A model generated the notes under the pieces. The model was not told the origin of the DNA. It was given only the letters and a program-made list of their open reading frames with translations, and did no database searches. DNA of 64,000 bases, taken from NCBI GenBank assembly GCA_031841125.1, contig CM063114.1, positions 5,890,001 to 5,954,000 on the forward strand, in the 5' to 3' direction. Below, one piece after another: positions 12,085 through 23,810 of this stretch. Both the position numbers and the translations under genes were made by a program. Numbering within the stretch: position 1 is the first letter of the stretch; each line of letters begins with the position of its first letter. This DNA comes from Acanthococcus lagerstroemiae (taxonomy: Eukaryota > Arthropoda > Insecta > Hemiptera > Eriococcidae).

Positions 12085-12345
12085 TGTGTCCGCAATTGTA
12101 GACACAAATTCGCCTCAGTGTCTCAAGTGAAGCTTCAGATCTTGGCCCCGCCCACATCAAGCGGACACAAGGGGTTACAAAATCGCCTCAGCATTCATTC
12201 CGGACACAAAGTTACCATTTTGCCTCAAATCAGTCACAAAATAGCCACTGAGTTCTTAATGTCGCCACTTTGTGTCCTAATTCTTTTTGCAGTTACAAAA
12301 CGGACACCAATTTGCCTCCGATGCGTGCGCATGTAAACATTTCAG
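12085..12345. repeat. unexplained repeat rich in ACACAAA, GCCTCA and TCACAAAAT blocks, copy 1
   Basis: Blocks such as GACACAAATTCGCCTCAG, GTTACAAAATCGCCTCAG, GACACAAAGTTACCATTTTG and GTCACAAAATAGCCACTG recur every 25-45 bases. A second, shorter cluster with the same vocabulary lies at 18895-19010. I recognise no known element. It may be a non-autonomous transposon with internal subrepeats. Confidence 0.4.
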
Positions 12346-12479
12346 ATACATACGTGAAGTATAGCTGATTATAACGGTTCAGTTGGTTTGAATGTGAGTG
12401 AATAAAAAGCAAATTTAACAAATTACTGAAATTTACGTTTAAAACATTAAAAATCATATTTTATTGCAAATCATCAGCT

Positions 12480-12720
12480 GTGAAAGATTTAAAACAACCA
12501 ACAGACTCCTGTGAAATCAGACGAGCAGTGTGTATATTTCTGTGTCGTTCTTGTATTCGTGTTTTTTTCTCTCAGAAAACCACCTGCAGCACTCGCCGTG
12601 TGTCGCCGGCTCGCCGATGCTTGATTATAAGTTTATTTGTTTTGTATGTTCGTTGTTTTCGTTTGGTCATTCCTTCGTGCGTTTTACACACTGAAGATGT
12701 CGACCGAAGATTATAATAAG
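12480..12720 (+). CDS. candidate first coding exon of an unrecognised gene
   Basis: A CpG-rich leader (12580-12625) precedes ATG at 12697. Eight codons follow (MSTEDYNK) and end exactly at a strong donor, AAG|GTAAGG at 12721. The GC-rich leader followed by a short coding piece is typical of an animal 5' exon, so the promoter probably lies just upstream of 12480. The donor is phase 0. The next clear exon on this strand, at 15910, needs two bases from its predecessor, so at least one further exon would have to lie between them. I do not recognise the protein. Confidence 0.4.
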
Positions 12721-13609
12721 GTAAGGCATTTGGCGTTTTTAATCACCGTATGTAATAAGGTAAATTTTGAAGCGAAAGTCCTACCAACTTTTGACACTGT
12801 GATTTAGGCTCTGTACAGAACTAGCTTGCTGGTAAAATTGTTAGGCTTCTTTTCTCACAGATTGAATATATCGACTGTAGATGGGCCGAAGTAGCTCATA
12901 TGATGAACTGACTACAATCATAGCGTAGCTAGCTTCATTTTTCAATTGGAAGGGATGAGGGAGACAAGTGCAAAGAATAAATATAGAATTTTTAGTAGAA
13001 AAAGGCAAATTTCAACAATTTGCAAAAAGGAACATAAACAGGAGTTTCCTCCCTTTTTCAACCTGCCCCAGCCCATTCTGCTATCATGTAGTTTTATTTA
13101 AATATAAATATTGATAAAGACATTCGCCATTTACAGTATTTTTCGCAAAGTAAGTATTTATACTCCACATTTACCTCGCTGGCCTACAAACTTTGCTCCT
13201 TCCAAAGTCGTTCTGTGATTACTTCTATTGTAGTATATGCTTTGTCATATTCTTGAATATTCCAGCTCAAAATTTGAAGGTGACGAGCTAAAAAAATCAT
13301 CCTTTCTCGAATTACGACTATAAGCCAAAATTCCTTTATATCCTCTTGCCTATATCAGTAGACAGCATAGCTATAATGTCTCTAAAACTGGACTCTCTTT
13401 GGGCTTGTGTAAGATCACTGTATTTAAAGTGATAATAAATAGCTGGAATGAAAGTACAATGTATGGTTGTTGGAGCCTAATAAAAAAGCTGAGTGGAAAT
13501 AGAACTTCGAGTTACAAAGTTGCAATCGAGTCAAAATAAGAATGATAGCAGTACTACCTGGGTCAATAAGTTAAGTCTACTAACGAAAAGAAAGTAAATA
13601 TGAATAAGA

Positions 13610-15830
13610 CGTAAATTAAAAATTAGAGTGGAAGTTACAGGTGGTCTGAAGTCCGAGCTCCCAGCTGAAATGGAGACGGCAGCAAAGGTCAAATGAATCA
13701 AAGTTAGAATCTAAATTGTAGTTGAAATTAACAAATAACCTGGAAATAAAAGTTGGGAGTGTTCAGGACAAGTCCACAGCTGAAATCAATGTTGAAGTAT
13801 ATTTTCGAACTGACATTGGAATTGAAGTCTGAATCAAAGTTGTAATCCAAGTTAAAGTTACGAATCGAAGGGCCTATTATGTGACCACTGTTCCAGGAGA
13901 GGCAAGTAAGGGACAAAGTGACTCTTCAAAGTGAAATGGCAGCGTTTTTTTGTTTCTTTTCTTAAGCATTTTCTACATGAAAATACTAATATTGTAAAAA
14001 AAAAAAAAAAAAAAAAAAAAAGTCATCAGTGGGCAAATTCTTGCCTAGGAAGAGCAAATCACTCATTTGCCCCCTCACGTTATACGATCCTGGAGCGAAG
14101 TAGAAAGCAAAATGAAGAGGAAAGTCAGGAGTTTAAAATAATAAAAAGTTAGAATCGTAGGAGAAATAGAAATGGAAGTTAGAGTACAAATGAGAGCCGA
14201 AGTAAAAAGGGGTCTCAGGTTGGAGTCACGTTAAAATTGGTATCCAAATCCCCTAGTTATTGAGGCCGATGTCAGAGCCGAGGCTGTATTCATTGAAATT
14301 AGAAGTAGAAATCTATGTTAATAGTTTGAGTCAATTGTAGATAGATTTAGAAAAAAGAGGAAAAGTCAGTGCGTGTTGTCGGACTCAAAATTGAAATCAG
14401 ATTCAAAGCTGTACTCAGAATGGAAGTCACTGATAAAGAAGTAGTGGAAGTCAGAGCGAAGGTAGAGAATAAATTTCGATGAAAATGAAAGTATAAGTCT
14501 GATTCCAAGTTCTGTCAGAAATATTATAATCAAATTTGAGAGTCAAAGTCGTATTAATGTTGAGCTGAATTACAGAATAAGTATAACGAGAGTAAAGACG
14601 AATTAAAATTAAAATTAATAATCTACGGTTTCAGCCAGATTTGAAAGTTGAAATAAAAATCAGAGCTGAACATGTAGGTATGCCAAAGTCGAAGTGAGAG
14701 TCTAAGTAAGTCTCATAGTTGGAGTCTTTAACACAGTCAACCTGAGAATGGAATTCAGAGTTCCAGTCTGAGCAGAGTAGAATTTTGAGCTTGAAGAGGA
14801 GGTGTAAGTGAAATTCGAAGTATAATAGTACCTATAACTGGAAGTTTGACTGAAAAGTTCCTATGTTTTTCTTAGTTTGCAAGCCGGACTACAAATACAA
14901 GTCAAAGGTGAGTCGAAGGTAGAAAGAAAGAGGATGGCAGAGTAGAAGTAAGAGTGGAAATGGAAATTAAAGTTGAAATTATGGTCGAAATTAGCAGAAT
15001 GAAGGATTGAGTCAAAGTCAAGAGGTGTTTGGTTCGGTCGAGTCAAGGTCGACATGTGTAGAGTCAAATTTGAAGTCGAATCTTAGCCTACAGAATTTTG
15101 AGCCTAGTATAGAAGTTCGAGTAGAAGTCAGAGAACTGAGAGTCTCGAGGTCAAAGTTGAAGTCAAATCCAAGTTAGAGAAGAAATTACTATTTGATGCA
15201 AAACTGAAGTGAAATCAAAGAGTGGGCTCATAGTGGACATGAAGTCCAAAGACAGAGTTAACCTGAATGTAAACCTCGGCCCTGAAGGGAAGTGGGAATC
15301 AATATTAAATTCAAAGTGAGAATAGAGGCAAAAGCAAAATACTAAGTCATAGTCAAGTTAAAGTTAGAACCGAAGACACAGGAGAAATGAAAAGACATTA
15401 GTCAAAAGCAGCGTCACTAATAGAGGTGAAGTGAAATTCGGACCGAAGTCACAGTAGAAATCAAATATTGAAATTGGAATTGTTCAGGAGTAGGTGTCCA
15501 ATTTAGCGTCAATGTTGGAGTTGAAAATGGACTTAGAAGTGGTAGTTGGAGCCGGTGCTGTCTCAGTAGTCGAATTTGAGTCCATCGCACAGTGAAAGTG
15601 GAAGGTAGAGCCGAAGTCAACGTAAAGTTCATATTAGAACTGAAATATGTAAGTTAAAGTAAAAGTGGAAAATTCGAAGTACAATAAGTCTGTTCGGAGT
15701 TGAAACTTAAGGAGGGGATGGGATCATTATTGAACCTGAAGGAGAATGGGAGTATGGGTCTATGTTGTGTTGAATCAGAATTGGAAGTCAAAAGCTAGAA
15801 TTGAAGTCCCGGGTAGAAATTGGCGAGCAA
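13610..15830. repeat. 2.2-kb degenerate purine-rich tract, GAAGT(C/T) motif
   Basis: The plus strand is strongly purine-biased, with GAAGTC, AAGTTG, AGAGTC or TAGAAGT recurring every 6-20 bases throughout, for example GTTGAAGTCAAATCCAAGTT and GAAGTCAGAGCCGAAGT. There is no long open frame on the plus strand, and minus-strand frames translate to the matching low-complexity residues. A 24-base A run sits at about 13998. I read it as a decayed satellite or simple repeat of one ancestral hexamer-like unit. Confidence 0.6.
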
Positions 15831-15909
15831 GTGCGAATGCAGATATGTATAGTCTCAGTAATTAAAACTGTAATACTCAAAATTATTCAGAAATTTTCAA
15901 ATCTTCAGA

Positions 15910-16152
15910 TACACTGAACTTCTAAATCTTTTCAAAGAGAACTTGTGGATAATTAGACCGAGAAATGATCAACTGGATCTTCTAAAAGAGAACCGAATGA
16001 TCATGAGGGAAAGAATGTACCTACTCTGGTATAAAGATGGATTAGAATGGGAACATCCTATGACAAAAGAAGTACGAGATCATTATAGAACAAAATTAAT
16101 TGATACACACCTTTTGAGGCAGAAACGAAATGGTGTGTCGTCTGAGCAATAA
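15910..16152 (+). CDS. candidate terminal coding exon of an unrecognised gene
   Basis: After an acceptor TTCTTCAG... (CTTCAG ends at 15909) a frame of 80 codons runs to a TAA at 16150. It begins YTELLNLFKENLWIIRP and continues with KENRMIMRERMYLLWYKDG, then charged helical sequence ending NGVSSEQ. Composition and codon use look like a real soluble, helix-rich protein, unlike the surrounding repeat. It starts in a phase that needs two bases from an upstream exon. It may belong with the MSTEDYNK first exon at 12.7 kb, with a missing intermediate exon. I recognise no domain. Confidence 0.45.
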   Translation, partial: YTELLNLFKENLWIIRPRNDQLDLLKENRMIMRERMYLLWYKDGLEWEHPMTKEVRDHYRTKLIDTHLLRQKRNGVSSEQ

Positions 16153-16154
16153 CT

Positions 16155-17010
16155 GAAAATCATCAGCAATGGAAGCGAAGTGTTAGACTGTTTTAGAATC
16201 AGTGAATTTTCTGACAAAGAGTTGAACATATATCTTTGCGAAAGATCCAGGGAATCTTCTAACCCTCCCACAGCCAATCTGCATCTTGTTCCCTCCCCTG
16301 CCCACTGTTTCCTTCAGAAAGAAGAAGAAGAAACGAAAGAGGAATGGAAACATCATTAGCTTCCATTTCCGCATCACACTATCCGTTTCCCTCACCTGCT
16401 CTAAATTCCACCCCTTTCAGTCTTTTCCGCCTCCCTTAATCTCTATTCTTCTTCAAATGTCTTGCTTTCCTCTTACTCCTAAGCATCTCCTTCTTCCCCC
16501 TGCTCTTCTCTCTCCTCCTTAGGGTGGTCGTTATTTACTAATGTCAAAAAATGTTATTTTATTTTTTATGCAGGATCCCTCAAGTCTTCATTTTTATAAA
16601 AAAGATGGAAACAAAACAATAATGTGTGACTCTCAAATTTCTAGGGAATTACTACTGTATAAATTACCTATTCAGAAACTTTCCAAATTTTGTCGATTCG
16701 TAGAATTATTGACCCTCATCTGATAATATCATGTGTAAGTAAACAACTTAATACATCAGTGCAGGTTTACATTCTCTTTGTAAAAGTCTACCCGATTTGT
16801 TATTACTGTTCAAGTCTTTATTGGGAAACATTGGATTCAGATATTCTAGTCTTTTATCAACTTTGAATTACTTCGAACTATTCCATGGTATACTATGTAC
16901 TAGCCTTACCTACTGCCCCTGTAACATTTTTTATAGGGTAAGATTAACATAGGTATGCACTCTTGTATTATTTTTTCTTGAAATTAATCTTCACTTTGTG
17001 CATTTTTCCC
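16155..17010. other. no supported gene; pyrimidine-rich stretch, possibly 3' UTR
   Basis: The sequence after the 16150 stop becomes strongly T/C-rich (16370-16520) and then AT-rich. There is no intact transposon terminus and no further exon signal that I trust. It could be the 3' UTR of the gene ending at 16152. Confidence 0.3.
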
Positions 17011-17036
17011 TGTAGAACAATCTGCGAATAATGCCC

Positions 17037-17202
17037 TGAGCATAAAGACGCGCCAGCTTTGACAGAAGACGTGCCAGTTACAACAAAAGACGCGCCAGCT
17101 ACGGCAGAAGACGCGCCAGCTATGGCAGAAGACGCGCCAGCTGATCACGAAGACGTCGTGAACCGCCTTTATAATATCGTGTTCGGTTCATCCTCCCAGT
17201 GA
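17037..17202 (+). repeat. 21-bp minisatellite, in frame with a seven-residue repeat
   Basis: About five units of AAGACGCGCCAGCT(A/T)(C/T)GGCAG sit head to tail. In one frame they read as repeats of E-D-A-P-A-(T/M)-A and continue into DVVNRLYNIVFGSSSQ and a stop at 17202. The units are GC-rich in an AT-rich setting. The frame is closed by a TAA just 5' of the array, so coding use needs a splice acceptor very close to the first unit; a weak AG is present there. Coding status is open. Confidence 0.6.
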
Positions 17203-17668
17203 ACTATCCTTCGTTCGTTTTTTAATTTTTGATAAGAGGCCTGAAATTTCGGTATGAAGTTGAAACTTACCATCTGTTCATTACTAGGCGTCTCCGTTTG
17301 AACCGCTTATTTAACCATTTCATTCTGCTCTGGTCCTAGATTAGAGTTCCTGCCCCTAATATAGATTGATAGGAATTATCCCTGAATCTCCTGTCTGCAT
17401 ACTACAACAAAGCTGAAGGTCTCTCAATCTCCTACTCTATGGCCTGTACTTTTATTTCACTGGTTCCTTGCATTCAGTTTATCTGGCCGATCTTAACATT
17501 TTAGTTCTAGTCTATTTTGGTTTCTGTCCCTTCATTTGTCTTCCTTTTCTCACTTTCTTTATGCATTACTTTAAACCATTTTTTATAAGTCTCTGTTGTA
17601 TTTTTTTATTTTATTTTATTTTTTATTTTTTTTTAAAGAGTTCCTGTTTTATAACGATTGGTTTAGAA

Positions 17669-17853
17669 TAAAACACTAGTAAAACACTAGTAAAATAGCA
17701 CAAACCGACAAGATGTTAAAGTAAGGTTAGGACAACGACGACGTTTCGGTATAAACCATCTTTAAAGTCTTAATTGCAACATCGTTCCTATGAAAACTTT
17801 AATTGAACATATTGCCGGATTGTTCTATTTTCTAGTGTTTTACTAGTGTTTCA
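17669..17853. mobile_element. MITE with ACACTAGTAAAACACTAG inverted repeats
   Basis: The left arm AAAACACTAGTAAAACACTA is mirrored by TAGTGTTTTACTAGTGTTT at 17834-17852, giving about 27 bp of inverted repeat with one gap. Each arm is itself a direct repeat of ACACTAGTAAA. The interior is about 125 bp and non-coding. No target duplication is obvious. Confidence 0.6.
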
Positions 17854-18894
17854 TCGTGTGTGATTCCTGCCAATTTACGAACTTTATTCATTAGTTTAGA
17901 ATATTTTGTAAGGATGCCATGGGAAGAACATGAATATTGTATGACTGCCAGATATAGTTCCTTAGGAGTAAATCCATGCATATATTTCTATACCCAAAAC
18001 AGAAAGTTACACCATAAAATTGTTGAACGCGGCTGTCACAGGGATAAGAAAAAAACGGCTTATGCTTTCAGGTTTGGAAGTTGAAAGTTTCATAATGGAA
18101 ACGGGAAAGCAAAACTAAAATATTTAAAATTTCAACTCCTTATTTATTTTTTTCTTTATATTTCGGCTGTCGTTTTCAGTGACGCCTCTCGTTTCAAAGT
18201 AAATTTAGTCTTTCAGTGTAAATTGTAAATGGAGTTATTTAACTGACATATAGAAAAAAGTGTGTTCAGAGGGAAATAGGTCAAATCTGAAGGATTTTCA
18301 TTTTCAAGCCCAGAGTTAGGTAAGACCTGGAAACTTGATGAAAAGTCAGAGCGGAAATGAAAATTACCTAATCAAAATTTTTCTGGCAGCTATTTCAGAG
18401 CTTTTTATTACTGCGGTTATTTTTCTTAATGAATACAGCAGAATCTCGCGTATTTGACATGAACAACCGGTTGGACGTTGGGTAAATGAAGATTTTAGAT
18501 AATGGAAATGTGTTGGAAAAAAACCTATTAAACCTCAAACTGTTTTATAATTTCGAATAAGTTTACTTACGAGTATTACAAACTTAATAATCATGTGAAC
18601 AAGAGAAAAAATGAACTTGAAAATGAAGTTGCACTTTCATCCTTTGATGAGCTAAATAAATTTTGATACGTCGTATAATTCAGAAGGTTGGGTAAATGAA
18701 ACTTGTACCTAATTAAATTTTTTGACGCTCGTAGTTCTTCCCTTGGATTCCTCTTTGTATGTTGAAAAGAATGTGATCTTTTATTTTTTGTTTCTCAATT
18801 TTCTTTGTGTTTGTTAAATTTTATACAACAAAGTTTCATGCATTTTATTTGTATGATTTTATTATCAAGTCGTATACTTACATATGTTACACCA

Positions 18895-19010
18895 ACATTT
18901 ACGACACAGTAATGCCTCACATCAGCTACAAAATCGACCCGTGCCTTGGAATAGTCACAGAATCGACCCAATATTGCCTCAAAAAGGTTACAAAGTGACA
19001 CAATAACTGT
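18895..19010. repeat. unexplained repeat, copy 2 of the GCCTCA/TCACAAAAT vocabulary
   Basis: It contains GACACAGTAATGCCTCACA, GCTACAAAATCGACCC, GTCACAGAATCGACCC and GTTACAAAGTGACACAA. These are the same building blocks as at 12085-12345, in a different arrangement. It lies directly beside the hAT remnant at 19024-19587. Confidence 0.35.
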
Positions 19011-19023
19011 TGTGTGTTCAAGT

Positions 19024-19587
19024 CAGGGAAGTAATGTTCGCAAGCCATGTAAGGTTTGTAAATGATTTTTTATACCTTGCAGAAAATCTGTATTAGGTTT
19101 TTCTTCCCTGGAAAAAAAGTAAAACATTGCTGCATTTCTGTCTTCTACAGTTATGTCTGCCCACAGTGTAAGTTTCTCCTGGAAAGCAGAAAGTTTATCT
19201 GTGGCTCCTAAGATATAATTTGCGGGCCCTTGTAAAGAAACATTGAGGATATTGAGGTGACCAAATATATCAGCCAAGTAGGCCAGCTTTGCTCTCCAGT
19301 CATCGTCTGCAAAGGAGGTACGCATATTGCTCATTGCCCTCCGCCATAAGAAGTAACATAACTTCTTCCTTCAGTTCGTAAAGCCGTGCCAACACCTTCC
19401 CTCTGGATAGCCATCGGTATGGTATAATAGGCACCTGAAGTAATTGTCCATTGATTCGCAGATTGTATAAAGAGTTCGAGATTTCAGAAAAAAAAAAAAA
19501 CTTGCGAATTTGTAAGATTTTCGCGTCACCCCCAGCAGTGGCTCGTGTCACCGTGGTGTGACGCGTCACCCTGGTTGGAAACCACTG
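19024..19587 (-). pseudogene. hAT (ZBED5/GTF2IRD2-like) transposase fragment with termini
   Basis: On the minus strand the right end begins CAGTGGTTTCCAACCAGGG, a typical terminus of this hAT branch. The coding part then gives KVLARLYELKEEVMLLL and, after a frame break near 19335, DWRAKLAYLADIFGHLNILN followed by VSLQG and KLTLWA. That is the stretch preceding the dimerisation domain in ZBED5-like proteins (L-x-x-L-x-D-x-x-x-H-L-N-x-L-N-x-x-L-Q-G). The left end may be CAGGGAAG at 19024. GTTCAAGT lies directly outside it and also 12 bases outside the right end, so target-site support is only partial. The element is internally deleted and frameshifted. Confidence 0.75.
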
Positions 19588-19694
19588 CTTTGGTTGGTGT
19601 TCAAGTAACTAGATACTCGATTTAAAAGCCGCATGCATGAAATTAAATTCCGTCCGTAAATTTCAGGATTCTCGTCAATTTGGCTTTACATGCT

Positions 19695-20000
19695 GGTCGT
19701 TGTCTCGGTGGTATAGCGGTAAGAGCGACGGCTTTTGAAAAATCAAATAAGGTTCCGAGTTTGAATACCGCTACAGTCAGCGTTTCAGGTAATATCTATG
19801 TGCATTATACAACTATTACCTGGAACGTACCAAGGCACAACAGTGAGCAGCAGAGGTAATGGAAAAGCACAGTATCGGTTACCATCATCTAAACGCTGTT
19901 AACTGGCCGGAGCATCAGTGGGAGTGCTCCAACGGAGTTCAGGGTTGTAATAACCCGGCTGGTGAAGTTGGTGTACTACTACACAGATAATGTAGAAAGT
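19695..20000 (+). repeat. tRNA-derived SINE with A and B boxes
   Basis: GGTGGTATAGCGGTAAGAGC (about 19707-19726) matches a tRNA A box with D-arm. GAGTTTGAATACC (19757-19769) resembles the B box. The spacing of about 45 bases is right for an RNA polymerase III internal promoter. A 220-bp tail of non-tRNA sequence follows (through CAACCCGGCTGG-type sequence near 19955). The tRNA fold is incomplete, so it is a SINE head rather than a tRNA gene. Confidence 0.65.
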
Positions 20001-20009
20001 AACCTAGCG

Positions 20010-21290
20010 CTACTGCATAAATTACTTACATTATTGTCATTCAATATCTCCGAGAAATCGTACGTCACGAAACTGTGTTCGTAATACTCATCTGCACTGG
20101 GCAACACGGTCATAAAAGTCTTCTAAGACGTTGAATAGTTTCGAAATCAGTGATTGCCTCTTGGACTCTGTATACAAACATATAATTTTCAATCAAATAA
20201 GAATAAGGGACAAAATTCAATCCTTTCATCTAACAGGAACAGGCGATTCACATAATATGGTTGCGAGCTCAAACCATAAATACACGGGATCGAAATTAAA
20301 CGTGTAACCGTTACTCGCCCTCCTATAGCTTAGGCATCGTACTTACTCCAATTTGAGAACACCCAAAAACAAACGACTCTAAAGCACATAATTAATATTC
20401 ATTCGAAGTGTGTTTAACAGAACTTCCCACTCAGTGTTAAGTATATACTTTTACTTGAAAATTTGAATACAAGTATTTTTGAAAAAATTTACTGAAATCG
20501 AAATTTAGTAAACGGTTTGGTCATAATACTGAAAGGCCAACTATAGAATTTTCTAGCCACTAGAGCGTCAGAATGCAAACAGGTGCAAAGTCGCCAACTG
20601 TAAATTAAAAAATGCAAATGGTGGACCCACTAATAACACACGCATACACGCATACGGCCATTTTATAGTAAAACAATATGGAGCCGGAGAACCACTTTGC
20701 CCATTGTAAAGGAGTGAATTTATATATACTTTCCAAATATAAATGGTGCGAATTCGACAAATTTGCTGTATGCTAGAACTATTCCTATTATAAAATTAAT
20801 TAATTTTTGGGTCACATGATTCCGGCATCGGATTTTGTTATTACCTAGATCTATATGAGTGGTAGTAGTCTAAAATTTGAATCTTAAGATAGTTATATTG
20901 TCTACTACGTACTCGAGTACACTCGGCCTGTTCAACTCCCCATAACCGTACGCCATGAATTACAAAATATTAAAAATTACATGAAGCCAATTCACCAGAA
21001 TATCTAATTGTAAAAGTTAATCGTTTGTCTTACAAAGTGTTCAAATATACGCACTCCAAAACAATACAAACGAACGGCAGTTAAATCGAACACAATACTT
21101 TACCGGTAATCTTTCCATGTTTTCATACAAGCCGATTATACATAGACACCCAAGAGGAATAGAATACTGCGGCGAGTATTGATTCCCAAAAACACGAGCG
21201 GGAATCTTTGGCGTGATCCTTCCAACTCAAGTTCTCGCATTTTTGAAAAGGAGAGTAAAATAGATCATATGATACAGACTTGAAGAGGTT
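20010..21290. other. no supported gene
   Basis: AT-rich unique-looking sequence without a convincing exon, transposon terminus or tandem repeat. Confidence 0.4.
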
Positions 21291-21300
21291 ATGTCTCGTG

Positions 21301-21805
21301 CAGCGTTACCAACTCACAACTTCAGAGTTGCCTGGGATTGTATAATAAAAACGCCTAAGATTGCCGGAGACTACAGGAAATTTTTGGAACACGAGTTCGA
21401 GTAAATCATTTATTTTTCGAAGCCAGCACTAGAACTGACACACCAATCAACAACTAAAAACATTAATTCATTAGGTTTTCTAAGCTGTGATTCTTCGTTT
21501 TATTAACGAAAACAGACACCAGACTAGGCCAGCTGATGAATGAAAGAATGATAGCTCGTAGCTCTCAGCACGCAGTAAAATTGCCAACATTCAAAAATGT
21601 GAAATGTAAAAAATAAGTGTAGACAGAATTGTAAGATATAGAAAATGCTTGACATTGTATAGAAAATGCTAGACATTGATATGATATACCGGAGTGCCGA
21701 GAAAATGCCGGAAAAATCTAGAAAATACCTGAGTGCCGGGAAAATATCGAAAGAATCTAGAATTGCCTAGGATCTCAGGCAATTGCCGGAGGGTTGGTAA
21801 CACTG
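21301..21805. mobile_element. hAT-like non-autonomous element, 505 bp, perfect 8-bp TSD
   Basis: The ends are CAGCGTTACCAACTC and GGTTGGTAACACTG, and both flanks are GTCTCGTG (21293-21300 and 21806-21813). Subterminal blocks such as GCCGGAGAC/GCCGGAGG, GAAAATGCCGGAAAAATCTAG and GAGTGCCGGGAAAAT repeat near the right end. There is no transposase. Confidence 0.9.
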
Positions 21806-22582
21806 GTCTCGTGTGTGGTTCCTTCAGCTCGAGTCGGAAAATCAAAACAATTATCTCTTTCTCCTCCCTCCAACTTGCAAGTTTTGCAACCAACATCCTA
21901 GTACTTCCGAACTCTTGGCCCTATCTGACTGGTAACACTGATAAACCTACATTACCAACCCGCCTCTCCTCCAGATAACCCGTTCTCTGTCGCGAAAACA
22001 AGTTTTAAGAATTGCATTATTAGAGCTCCTGATCGGCCCATACTGATTAATAACACTACGCAACAATTTGAGATTCCTTAGAAAACAATGACGTGAGAAT
22101 ACCATGATTCCATATGTATTTTCAACGAGAAATTTAATTCCGACATTACTTTTTTGATTACCGTTGATTTCCTCCCCATCTTGATCATAAATGCGAATTT
22201 TAGTATCACTAAAATAATACTACCGATTAAACAACTATGCGGGTGTTCAGCATTGTTATCAGTATCAGTGTAGCTATTCGTGAAGGACAAAAAGGAATAA
22301 AAAGTGACAAGTTTGAAAAATTTTAATTTTGAATACAGAAAATGAGAGGTTCTCGAGGAAAGTGGTTAACACCATCGTATTCAGCATTCAAAATATAGCT
22401 AAAATCATACATATAATAACTCACCTCATTGTTTTTCGTACTCTTGTGTAGAATAATTATCATTAATACCACCCCGCACCCCACACTTGTTATTTTTCTG
22501 TATACCCAAACACTCTGAAGAAAAATAAATTATAACAAGATACCAGAAGTAGAGTACTTCTTTTTCTTCTTCTTTCGTCCGC

Positions 22583-22989
22583 TTTTGGGCATCGTGATCA
22601 CGTAACCGAGTCGACAAGGCTTCTCCAGTTGTCCTTGTCCTCGGTTGTCCTAGTACATGATTCCATCATCTTGCTAGTGATTTTCCGTATTAAATCTATG
22701 TATCGTGTGGGTGACCTGCCGCGCGACCTGCGGTCCCTTCTACTCTTCCCTGCACAGTCAGTTTCTCCAGATTGTCCCTTCTGATTACGTGACCAAATGA
22801 CCGAGCTGAGTCTTCGCGTATCGACGTATTCGTCCTCTTCTTGGTCCATGATGGTATCGTCTGCATATCTGAGGTCAGATATTTGTTTCCCTCCTAGAGA
22901 TACTCTTTCCCATCCATCCAGGGCTTCTCTCATAACCCACTCTCCTTAGGCGTTGAAAAGGATAGGGCTGAGTATGCATCCCTGTCGTA
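22583..22989 (-). pseudogene. RTE-type LINE reverse transcriptase remnant
   Basis: On the minus strand VRQGCILSPILFN is followed by a stop, then GEWVMREALDGWERVSLGG and ISDLRYADDTIM, the reverse transcriptase YADD region. The frame then passes a deletion into the C-terminal segment. There a shifted frame reads like the usual FGHVxRxxxLEKLTxxGKVEG block and ends with a KMMESCTRTTEDKDNWRSLV-type tail. The catalytic palm is intact at YADD, but at least one stop, one frame shift and an internal deletion make it dead. Confidence 0.8.
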
Positions 22990-23810
22990 CTATATGTACC
23001 TACTACCTATGTTCTAGCGCAGTTTCAGTTTTTTCATTAGCGCAGCCGACTTTTTAACATTTCTAATTAGCCGGAAAAATCCCTAAAATTCCCACATCAA
23101 CTTTCCCCGTTTTCAGAAGAAAAATATGTCATTTTCTCACAATTTTTTGTCGAGTCAGGTTATGAAATTTTCAATGTTTTGCATCAAATTTTTATACATT
23201 TTCTATATTTTCTCCATTTTTTTATCTTCCATACAGGTAATCTCATTCATTGATTTTGGAATCAATATTTTACTCAAGTAAGTGCATCCACCCCACTTAG
23301 CCCACTCATTTATCCCGAATTAATATCAATATCACTAAAAAGCCAACTCGAAAATTTCTAGAAAAATCCCAATCCAAACATGCCTTTTATTTTCCCTTGC
23401 AAAAGTGAGCAATTCTCGTTGATTTTTACCCAATTTTCAAAGGCGCATGCATACGTGCAGGCTGGAAAACAGTTTTTCAAAGCACAATTATTGGCAGGGA
23501 TATTAACCTATTTTTAAACGCAATAGACCTTTTCTTTTAAAATCTCCATTACAAATTCTACAAATTTCAACTTCTTATCATAAATTACCTTATTTTTTCC
23601 CGCACTTACAGTGACTAGGTCACTCAGATTTAATCAATTTTAGCATTGATAAAAGTTTATTAGGTATCAAATCGTATCAACATGAATACATTGGAACCTG
23701 AATCAAATTTTAGCTTCCATAAAAGTGTAACAATATTAAAAATGGGATCATAATAACAATTCATGAACTGAAAAAAATATAACATTTTCATATAAGAGAA
23801 TATTGGGATA

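Noticed and set aside
19700..19775. Possible tRNA gene
   Set aside because: The A and B boxes are present, but the acceptor stem and anticodon arm do not fold properly and the sequence continues into a SINE body.
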